NCBI GenBank assembly: GCA_014190535.1
Contig: BJGO01000006.1
Span: 1 to 33,061, forward strand
Direction: 5' to 3'
Length of the DNA: 33,061 bases
DNA from: Bacteroidota bacterium
GTDB lineage: Bacteria; Bacteroidota; Bacteroidia; Chitinophagales; UBA10324
In this document: piece after piece, positions 26,556 through 33,061 of the stretch
Layout of the letters: each line of letters opens with the position of its first letter
How positions within the stretch are numbered: position 1 is the stretch's first letter
Made by a program: the position numbers and the translations under genes
Notes under the pieces: generated by a model
The model's database searches: none
The model's input: the letters and a program-made list of their open reading frames with translations, nothing else
Told to the model about the DNA's origin: nothing

Positions 26556-27524
26556 CTAATGAGATGCTTTATGTTTATTGTGGTTGTCAGATGGCTTAAT
26601 CAATACAGATAAAGCAATCGATAAACACAACGTAGCGATAATAACCAGAAGCGATATTTCAGTATGTATATGAATGTCGAAATATTGAATCAACATTTTT
26701 ATTCCAATAAACATAAGGACCAGTGATATACCCTGTTGAAGAAATCGAAACATAGTAACAGCATTGCTAAGCATGAAAAACATGGCACGCAAACCAATCA
26801 CGGCAAAAATATTGGACGTGATGATTAACATACTGTCCCGGGTTATGGCAAACGCGGCCGGGATACTGTCTAAAGCAAAAACGATATCAGTTGTAGCAAT
26901 GATTACGATTACTACAAATAAACGGGTTGCCAAGCGTTTACCTTTTTCACGGATAAAAAATCTACCTCCGGCTTCGGTATCACTGATGGGCATATACTTA
27001 TTTAATAATTTATATACAGGACTTTTAGCCGGATCAAATTCATCATCTTCTTTAGTAAATAATATTTTATAACCCGTATAAATTAAAAAAGCACCAAAGA
27101 AGTAAAGCACCCAATGAAACTGACTGACTATGGCTGATCCGGCGGAGATAAATATTAAGCGTAGTATGATTGCGATGAGTATGCCCCAAAATAGAACCAG
27201 TGCATAATATTTGTCAGATACTTTGAAAAAATTCAGGATCAGAATGAAGACAAAAATATTGTCCATCGATAACGAGTATTCCATAATGTAAGCTGAGAAA
27301 TACTCGGCAGTGGCCGCTCTGCCTTTTTCAAGATAGATAATGTAACCATAGGCAACAGCCAGACTAATCCAACAGACACTCTGAAAAAGAGCTTGCTTGA
27401 AACGCATGCCTACCTTGTTTCTTCGTAAATAGAGAATATCCAAAGTCAGAGAGGTGAGTATGATGAACATAAAAAAACCATACTGATAGATAGGGTTATG
27501 TAACAGTTCGCTAATGGAGTTCAA
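26556..27524 (-). CDS. TerC/Alx-family integral membrane protein
   Basis: This 322-residue protein has about nine hydrophobic segments. The acidic motifs SLSMDNIFVF (residues about 83-92) and ATTDIVFALDSIPA (about 208-221), each in a membrane helix, are the signatures of the TerC/Alx family, linked to manganese efflux and metal loading of exported proteins. The start is TTG at 27524, which overlaps the TGA stop of the DUF4340 gene (TTGA), so translation is probably coupled. The His/Lys-rich tail (DNHNKHKASH) could bind metal, but that is a guess. It is the last gene of the gldA-gldF-gldG-DUF4340 operon, an unexpected partner. Confidence 0.87.
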   Translation of the reverse strand: MNSISELLHNPIYQYGFFMFIILTSLTLDILYLRRNKVGMRFKQALFQSVCWISLAVAYGYIIYLEKGRAATAEYFSAYIMEYSLSMDNIFVFILILNFFKVSDKYYALVLFWGILIAIILRLIFISAGSAIVSQFHWVLYFFGAFLIYTGYKILFTKEDDEFDPAKSPVYKLLNKYMPISDTEAGGRFFIREKGKRLATRLFVVIVIIATTDIVFALDSIPAAFAITRDSMLIITSNIFAVIGLRAMFFMLSNAVTMFRFLQQGISLVLMFIGIKMLIQYFDIHIHTEISLLVIIATLCLSIALSVLIKPSDNHNKHKASH

Positions 27525-28546
27525 GAGTCGGATTTTTTGAAGTATTCAACGGTCTGTATTAGTTTGCCAAAATGATAGTCTTGCAATAAATACACATCCT
27601 TATTCCCATTAAGCACACCGTAAAAACGATCCAGATCATAAGGCCTTGGATTTCCCTTTTCATCGGTTTGAGATTTGGAGCGCTGTGTAATTTCTTTGTA
27701 GTAGCACATTACCTGTTGTTGACTGCCATTGCGTAATCTTAGGGTAACGGTACAAAATGGTTTTTGTTCAAGTGCGTTTTTAATCTCATCGGGTGATGTT
27801 ACAATGACTTCACAGTAAACAGCTTTCAGAAAATCGATGTATTCAAAAACTTTCGACTTGTCGATTTTCTTGTTAGGGAGTACTTCGCCACTAACCGTAT
27901 TCCGTATCAGGAAGGAATCAGGTTTTTCCACATTGATGCTAAAGGAGGATAATTGCGGATTGCTATGTTGAACCGTAATTTCAGCCAGCGATTGGAACGG
28001 AATACTCAACACGATTCTACTGCGTACTTCATTAACATCTGTACTAAACCTTGATTCAAGTGAACCAACAAATCCGGTGTTCCAGACTACATAAGGCGTT
28101 TCAGCTTGTTCAGCCAGAATGAAATTCCCTTTGCCATCCGGTGCCGGCGGGCCTAAAAGAAAACTACGTAATCGTTCGCCCTGTTTATCGTACAATTCTA
28201 TTTTCTTATTATGTGTAGCAATATCTTTTATAGCATTTTGCATTGCAGCTTTTGAAACAGGATAGCGTACAGCTAAATTTTTTATTGTTCGTAACATCAG
28301 GTCGGTTACGTCCTTGCGTGAATTTAGACCGGTTTCCTGAATTTTCCATCCGTTCTGTTCACGAACGAATGTAATACGGGTTCCATTCATGTCGCTGATA
28401 AAGATTTTTGCTACGGAGGCGGTGTCTTCAAAGGCAAAGGTGCGCTCATCGGGTTGAAGGGTGGAGTTTGGATTGTAATAAATAAAATAGTAGACCGAAG
28501 CTACACTTACAATCAATATTGCCAGGTAAATGAGATTCTTTTTCAT
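27521..28546 (-). CDS. DUF4340-like membrane-anchored protein
   Basis: This 341-residue protein has one N-terminal membrane segment (MKKNLIYLAILIVSVASVYYFIYY) and a large outer part. Its content (TASVAKIFISDMNGTRITFVREQNGWKIQE, RSRIVLSIPFQSLAEITVQHSN, YDLDRFYGVLNGNKDVYLL) resembles DUF4340, a periplasmic domain commonly found beside ABC-2/GldG-type transporters. A role as accessory to the gld transporter is inferred from that neighbourhood. It lies 12 bases after gldG and overlaps terC by four bases. Confidence 0.75.
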   Translation of the reverse strand: MKKNLIYLAILIVSVASVYYFIYYNPNSTLQPDERTFAFEDTASVAKIFISDMNGTRITFVREQNGWKIQETGLNSRKDVTDLMLRTIKNLAVRYPVSKAAMQNAIKDIATHNKKIELYDKQGERLRSFLLGPPAPDGKGNFILAEQAETPYVVWNTGFVGSLESRFSTDVNEVRSRIVLSIPFQSLAEITVQHSNPQLSSFSINVEKPDSFLIRNTVSGEVLPNKKIDKSKVFEYIDFLKAVYCEVIVTSPDEIKNALEQKPFCTVTLRLRNGSQQQVMCYYKEITQRSKSQTDEKGNPRPYDLDRFYGVLNGNKDVYLLQDYHFGKLIQTVEYFKKSDS

Positions 28547-28558
28547 GGAGCTTTTAAG

Positions 28559-30283
28559 TTAAACGGCAAAACGGCGAAGACGAATAAAGGTATATATCAA
28601 TCCAAATAAAATAATCAGCGCAATAGGTGCTATGATATTCATTAATTGCCAGGTCAATTTTTGTGCTTTTACTTTTTCAGTATCCAGTAAACGGAGTTTT
28701 ATATCCTTGGCACGGGTAAGAATCCGGTCGTTACGATCATTCAGGTAATCGATACCGTTTAGTAAGAAGTTTTTATTAGCAAAGAATTCCTGGGTGTAAC
28801 GGAAATAACCAAGTGAGAATGGCCTGCCCTGGGCATTAAAATCATTCAGGGCTATATCGGCATCTCCAACAATAATCATTTTAGTTTCCTTGCTTCGATT
28901 ACGGAATTCCTGTTTTAAGGAGTCTCTAAGCAAGGATTCAAATTCAGGTTGTAAACGATTATTAAATACCGATGCAAATTGCCCTTCTAACAACACGGCC
29001 GCAGGTAAAAAACCTTTACTGAACGACTTCTCGTCAGGTTGATTTTTAAGAATACGAAAGTCGACCTGCCAAGGAGTAAATGCCGTTTTTGTTTTTCTGG
29101 ATGATGCGAGTAATACCGTTTTTTTAATACGGTTATTAGCTGTATCAATAGGACTGCAGAATGAGGTATTCACTGCATCAATTTCTTTATTGATGATGTG
29201 TTTATTATAGGGTGTCAGAATGGGGAAGTAGTAGCAAGGAAACAAGCGGAACTCCGGTTGGTTATTAATATAATTAACCAGCAGTGGAACCGGGTTACAT
29301 TGCAGATCCATAATCAGCGCTGGATTTAATCGCACCCCGTATGTAAACAACTGATCGTCCAGATTCAGTCCCATGTCTAAGGCCAGAAACGAAGCCTTGT
29401 TCTTAACACTGTCTGCACTGGCGCGCATATTATCCAGCAGCCACAGAACACGACCACCATTCATAATAAACTGGTCTATTTTAAACTTATTCTGTTCGCT
29501 GTAAGGTTGCGTGGGACCAACGATAAGCAGGGATGTGTACTGTTTTGGAATAACGGTTGTGCTTTGAATGTTCAATGTATCGATTTGATAAAACTCGCTT
29601 AATGCATTCAGCAGGTCATACAACTTATAGAGTGGTGCATCATCATTGCCACGCAACAAGGCAATACGAATACGTTCATCCATATCCAGTTTCTTTATTG
29701 CCGATGCAAACTTGTTTTCGAGCTTGGCTACTGAATTATTCAATGCGCGTTGCGCACCGACACCATTATCATTGAGAAGCAGATTGATTGTAGTTTCCTT
29801 GCCCCGATAAAATACGGTAGCACCGGGCAAAATAATTTTTTCGGAGTAGGCATCACTTTTAGCTGTTTGTATATTGGTTGGCTGTAAGCCTTCAGCGGCC
29901 ATCTCTTCATATATCTTTTTTCGCTCTTCCTGCGATTTATTTAGCAGAGGATCTTCAAATTCATATTGCACATTATTACCGGCTATGCTTCTAAATTCGT
30001 TTAACAAATCACGGGTAGCATTTTCGAGTCGTTTAAATCCGGCAGGTAATTCGCCTGTGATATATACTTTCACAAATACACGGTCTTTCAGATTCCGTAG
30101 CATGCTTCTCGTACTGTCGTTTAGTGTAAATCGCTGATCGGCGGTCAGGTCGATACGTTGCACCGTAGTGCCGGCAAGAATATTTAGTAACACGATGATT
30201 ACTGCGGTTATCAAAAAACGATAGTAAGCCTGCTGTTTCAGGTTGCGTAGCTTCCCTTTAGAACTAATTCCTTTGCTTACCAT
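28559..30283 (-). CDS. gldG: Gliding motility-associated ABC transporter protein GldG
   Basis: This 574-residue protein has an N-terminal membrane span (FLITAVIIVLLNILAG), a large outer ABC-type-uncharacterised-transport domain (RIDLTADQRFTLNDSTRSMLRNLKDRVFVKVYITGELPAGFKRLE), and a second span near the end (LMNIIAPIALIILFGLIYTFIRLRRFAV). This layout is the family's. GldG works with GldA and GldF as an ABC complex that in Flavobacterium johnsoniae is needed for gliding. Its ATG overlaps the gldF stop by seven bases (ATGGTAA). Presence here does not prove that the cell glides. Confidence 0.92.
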   Translation of the reverse strand: MVSKGISSKGKLRNLKQQAYYRFLITAVIIVLLNILAGTTVQRIDLTADQRFTLNDSTRSMLRNLKDRVFVKVYITGELPAGFKRLENATRDLLNEFRSIAGNNVQYEFEDPLLNKSQEERKKIYEEMAAEGLQPTNIQTAKSDAYSEKIILPGATVFYRGKETTINLLLNDNGVGAQRALNNSVAKLENKFASAIKKLDMDERIRIALLRGNDDAPLYKLYDLLNALSEFYQIDTLNIQSTTVIPKQYTSLLIVGPTQPYSEQNKFKIDQFIMNGGRVLWLLDNMRASADSVKNKASFLALDMGLNLDDQLFTYGVRLNPALIMDLQCNPVPLLVNYINNQPEFRLFPCYYFPILTPYNKHIINKEIDAVNTSFCSPIDTANNRIKKTVLLASSRKTKTAFTPWQVDFRILKNQPDEKSFSKGFLPAAVLLEGQFASVFNNRLQPEFESLLRDSLKQEFRNRSKETKMIIVGDADIALNDFNAQGRPFSLGYFRYTQEFFANKNFLLNGIDYLNDRNDRILTRAKDIKLRLLDTEKVKAQKLTWQLMNIIAPIALIILFGLIYTFIRLRRFAV

Positions 30284-31008
30284 TTTCTACTTTCCAGAAT
30301 AAGTTTTGTACCCAGATTGAAAAGGGCAGAGAATGAAACGAAATAAAGCACGTCACGCAAATCAATTACGCCTTTGCTGATACTCTGATAATGTTGATTA
30401 ATACCCAGGTTCTGTATCAGCAAATCAAAACGCCCCTCAATAAATGGAAGACGGCTCAATGACTCAAAGCCATTATAGGTAATAAAACATAAGAATAATG
30501 CAAGGATAAATGCTACGATAGAGTTTGTAGATAAAGACGATGAAAATAAACCAACTGCACAGAATGCGGCACCTAACAAAAATAGTCCGATAAAGGAACC
30601 TATTGTTGCGCCGTGATCGATATTTCCTTTTGGGGCACCTAACTGATAAATGGTAATGTAGTAAATCGTTGTAGGTAATAAGGTGAATAGAACCAGGGTA
30701 ACGGCCGCCAGGTATTTACCCATGATCAATTGCATTTCACGAATTGGCCTGGTCAGTAATAATTCTATTGTTCCGGTTCGCAATTCATCGGAAAACATAC
30801 GCATAGTAACCGCAGGGATCAGAAACATGAAGATCCAGGGGGCATAGAAGAAAAGTGAGTCCAGGTTAGCAAACCCAAAATCGAGAATGTTGGTATCGGG
30901 AAATACCCATAGGAACAGACCGAGTATCAGCAAGAAGCTGATCATCACGATATAGGCAGTCAGCGAACTGAAAAAACCGGCTATCTCTTTTTTATAAATA
31001 GCAAACAT
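30277..31008 (-). CDS. gldF: Gliding motility-associated ABC transporter permease GldF
   Basis: This 243-residue inner-membrane protein has six hydrophobic segments, as expected for an ABC-2 type permease. Its N-terminus MFAIYKKEIAGFFSSLTAYIVMISFLLILG and the cytoplasmic loop FSDELRTGTIELLLTRPIREMQLIMGKYLAA are typical of GldF and its relatives. The ATG at 31008 shares its A with the TGA of gldA (TGATG), so translation is coupled. It forms the channel of the GldAFG complex. Confidence 0.93.
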   Translation of the reverse strand: MFAIYKKEIAGFFSSLTAYIVMISFLLILGLFLWVFPDTNILDFGFANLDSLFFYAPWIFMFLIPAVTMRMFSDELRTGTIELLLTRPIREMQLIMGKYLAAVTLVLFTLLPTTIYYITIYQLGAPKGNIDHGATIGSFIGLFLLGAAFCAVGLFSSSLSTNSIVAFILALFLCFITYNGFESLSRLPFIEGRFDLLIQNLGINQHYQSISKGVIDLRDVLYFVSFSALFNLGTKLILESRKW

Positions 31009-31913
31009 CAGGATTGAGTGAGTTTACGGAAAACATCTTCAAGATCCTGTGTTTCCTGTTGTAAAGAAATAATGGTTCTATTGTGTTCAACCGCAAAACG
31101 GAATACCGACTCCTGTATCGTATGGGAACTGAATAATTTCCATTCCAGCTGGTTGTTGCTTTCGGCGCGATCTACATGAGGCAGGCTGGTTAGCGCAATT
31201 TCTGCAACTTGTTCTTTAAAGGTAACCTTAGTGATGATTTGCTGACGACCGGATTGCTGAAGTGTTTCAATATCATCATCGGCAACTAGTTTTCCCTTGT
31301 TGATGATAATTACTCTGTTGCATAGTGCTTTAACTTCTTGCATAATATGCGTAGACAGAATAATGGTTTTTTCTTTACTTAAATTTTTAATCAGATTACG
31401 AATTTCAACAAGCTGATTGGGATCTAATCCGGATGTGGGTTCATCCATAATGAGCACATCAGGATTGTGCAACATGGCCTGGGCCAGTCCAACACGTTGC
31501 TTGTACCCTTTACTCAGCGCACCGATCTTTTTCGTTTTTTCACGCTCTAGTCCGGTTGCGTGAATCATCTCTGCAATGCGTTGTTTTTTTTTGATGATAT
31601 TGGTATGGAGTGATGCAATAAACGATAAATATTCCCGCACATACATATCGTAGTACAAGGGGTTACTCTCCGGCAGGTATCCGATTTTCTTTTTTACCTC
31701 GTTCTGCTGACTGATCGTATCATACCCACAAACCGTTACACTGCCTGAAGTTGGTGGAATAAAGCACGTAATCATTTTCATCGTTGTTGATTTACCGGCT
31801 CCGTTAGGACCCAAAAAACCGAGTACATCTCCGGTTTTAACTTCAAAGCTGATATGATCTACCGCTTTTTGTTCGTCAAAAATTTTTGTGAGTTGAGAAA
31901 CGACTACCGACAT
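31008..31913 (-). CDS. gldA: Gliding motility-associated ABC transporter ATPase GldA
   Basis: This 301-residue ABC ATPase supplies energy to the GldF/GldG transporter. Visible parts are Walker A GPNGAGKST (residues about 35-43), Q-loop region GYLPESNPLYYDMYVREYL, signature LSKGYKQRVGLAQAM, Walker B and D-loop VLIMDEPTSGLDP and the H-loop STHIMQEV. A C-terminal extension of about 80 residues is usual for DrrA/GldA-type ATPases. It is the first gene of a five-gene operon (gldA-gldF-gldG-DUF4340-terC). A near -7 box, TAATTTCG (one mismatch), lies about 27 bases upstream on the minus strand. Confidence 0.94.
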   Translation of the reverse strand: MSVVVSQLTKIFDEQKAVDHISFEVKTGDVLGFLGPNGAGKSTTMKMITCFIPPTSGSVTVCGYDTISQQNEVKKKIGYLPESNPLYYDMYVREYLSFIASLHTNIIKKKQRIAEMIHATGLEREKTKKIGALSKGYKQRVGLAQAMLHNPDVLIMDEPTSGLDPNQLVEIRNLIKNLSKEKTIILSTHIMQEVKALCNRVIIINKGKLVADDDIETLQQSGRQQIITKVTFKEQVAEIALTSLPHVDRAESNNQLEWKLFSSHTIQESVFRFAVEHNRTIISLQQETQDLEDVFRKLTQS

Positions 31914-32011
31914 CTAAATGGGCTGTGCCGCACGAAATTAAGACAGCCGTTCGGTTTGTCACAGATTCATTCGCACTGTTGTCCACATTTTTACGCGCTT
32001 ATGACTTATAG

Positions 32012-32045
32012 AAAATAAAAAAGGCTACTCATTTGAGTAGCCTTT
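32012..32045 (-). terminator. Rho-independent terminator after the glycine-rich repeat gene
   Basis: AAAGGCTACTC and GAGTAGCCTTT form a perfect 11-bp stem around a 4-base loop. On the minus strand it is followed by a T-rich tract (TTTTTTATTTTC) and begins 19 bases after the repeat-protein stop, separating that gene from the gldA operon. Confidence 0.9.
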
Positions 32046-32064
32046 AAATAAATGCTGTAAGATC

Positions 32065-33061
32065 TTATTTTTTAGCAACTTTAATTTGAGACCTTATTTG
32101 GCTGATTCCAAGAATTTTAGATCTAGAGGATAAAACATTGGATGAATGCTTACTTTTTTGAATTTGTTGGAGCTTTAGAGCTTCACTGTAATCAATAGGT
32201 TTTGGTGTTACATATTGATAATTATTCCTTGTATCCTTATTGTCCCAAGACAAGTCAGCACCGAACCGATGATCCTCATAATTCAATCTTTTTGCAGTTA
32301 TTCTGAAACTAAAATTAATGTTTGAATTTCCTCCATTTAATTCTTTAACAACGAAAGATGTTGTGCCTGGTATTACATAGAGACCTTTACAGTCTCCTTC
32401 AGGTGTAACTGTAATAATCATTGGATGTTGTTCATCAATCTTTACTGTTTCTAGAAATAAGGGATCAAGATTAACAGTTACTTGTCCGTTTTGTAACGTT
32501 GCTCTGCCAAAATCCTCAAACCAAACTTCAGGACTCTCCATACTGTATACCAATTGATTACCCTGTGATGTTCCAACTGATGCATTTTTGGCGCCGGTAC
32601 AAGTCAAGTCACCATTTGCATATACAGCAAATCCTCCAAGGCCCGCGGCACCATAAACACCATAATCAGTGGCCCCTGTTGGGTATGTTCCCAAATAGCC
32701 AATACCAGAAGTGCCAATACCATAGCCACCTGGATTATAACTTCCTTCAACTCCGATAGCTCCGGTTGTTGTTAATCCGGCAAAATCATTATACCCAGCA
32801 ACACCAACCCCGTTGGCTACCTGAGTTAAGTGAGCCCCGAAAGCACCAATACCGGGCGCTGTGCCAGTTGAATTATATAGAGATAATAGGCCCTGCCCTG
32901 TAGAACTTCCGCTGTAGAGAGCTAAAACACCTTGCGAGGTATCTGCGCCAGAATAGCTGGCCAAGAGACCAGAGCCGGCCGCAGCAATGCCTGCATTATC
33001 GTTGCTAAAGAATGCGCCGCCGTGCCAATTACTTGAAATACCAACTATGGCAGCACTTGTA
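32065..33061 (-). CDS. Glycine-rich repeat protein with conserved C-terminal domain (N-terminus outside window)
   Basis: The frame is open to the right edge of the window, so the 5' end is missing; the TTG start at 32964 given by the ORF track is not the true start. The visible 331 residues are a glycine-rich repetitive stalk (GVLALYSGSSTGQGLLSLYNST, GVGVAGYN, AIGVEGSY, YGVYGAAGLGG), resembling phage tail-fibre or YadA-like beta-roll repeats, then a non-repetitive C-terminal domain (about the last 200 residues) with SMESPEVWFEDFGRATLQNGQVTVNLDPLFLETVKIDEQHPMIITVTPEGDCKGLYV. I recall this C-terminal block from uncharacterised Bacteroidota surface proteins, but no function is assigned. The very end is basic (SQIRSQIKVAKK) and does not look like a type 9 sorting domain. 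Confidence 0.75.
   Translation of the reverse strand, partial: TSAAIVGISSNWHGGAFFSNDNAGIAAAGSGLLASYSGADTSQGVLALYSGSSTGQGLLSLYNSTGTAPGIGAFGAHLTQVANGVGVAGYNDFAGLTTTGAIGVEGSYNPGGYGIGTSGIGYLGTYPTGATDYGVYGAAGLGGFAVYANGDLTCTGAKNASVGTSQGNQLVYSMESPEVWFEDFGRATLQNGQVTVNLDPLFLETVKIDEQHPMIITVTPEGDCKGLYVIPGTTSFVVKELNGGNSNINFSFRITAKRLNYEDHRFGADLSWDNKDTRNNYQYVTPKPIDYSEALKLQQIQKSKHSSNVLSSRSKILGISQIRSQIKVAKK

Overview
The window looks like a chromosomal piece of a Bacteroidota bacterium, most likely of the Cytophagales/Cyclobacteriaceae type. This rests on a CarboxypepD_reg-plug TonB-dependent receptor, a gldA-gldF-gldG ABC transporter, a large PKD protein ending in a gliding-motility/type 9 secretion (type B) C-terminal domain, a bacterial geranylgeranylglyceryl-phosphate-synthase homologue, split transketolase and the six-gene flippase-to-EnvC block. 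Several genes also have a Bacteroidota-type -7 promoter box (TAnnTTTG) just upstream. Genes are tightly packed and no gene-free stretch exceeds about 175 bases. I saw no tRNA, rRNA, CRISPR array, insertion sequence or prophage.

Layout. 1-717: 3' end of a XerD-type recombinase and a small unknown membrane-anchored protein. 798-2712: nucleoside:H+ symporter convergent with a Mn-type superoxide dismutase. 2867-5718: a TonB-dependent receptor broken by an apparent one-base deletion near 4192. 5825-7384: OmpA-family protein with TSP3 repeats and a strong terminator. 7508-9653: GGGPS-rsgA-dtd operon. 9747-12129: a secreted VWA protein overlapping a transketolase C-terminal subunit. 12157-14659: ECF sigma factor, probable membrane anti-sigma protein, Spy/LTXXQ-like periplasmic protein and a lipoprotein. 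14804-21443: flippase, dUTPase, sugar nucleotidyltransferase, TPR lipoprotein, DUF4292-like lipoprotein and EnvC-like amidase activator. 21447-22634 (minus): M20 amidohydrolase. 22808-26469: PKD/T9SS cargo and a prohibitin-like lipoprotein. 26556-31913 (minus): operon gldA-gldF-gldG-DUF4340-terC. 32065-33061 (minus): C-terminal part of a glycine-rich repeat protein running off the window.

The themes are cell-envelope construction and surface export: outer-membrane receptor and OmpA anchor, polysaccharide flippase and sugar activation, cell-wall hydrolase activation, gliding/ABC-2 transport and a secreted adhesin-like protein, mixed with housekeeping genes (rsgA, dtd, dut, sod). I found no convincing undescribed defence or mobile system. 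The items most worth a second look are the receptor frameshift, a set of near-identical -7 boxes (some almost touching the start codon), four TTG starts, the transketolase start buried inside the VWA gene, the TerC gene fused to the gldAFG operon, and the repeat protein at the right edge.
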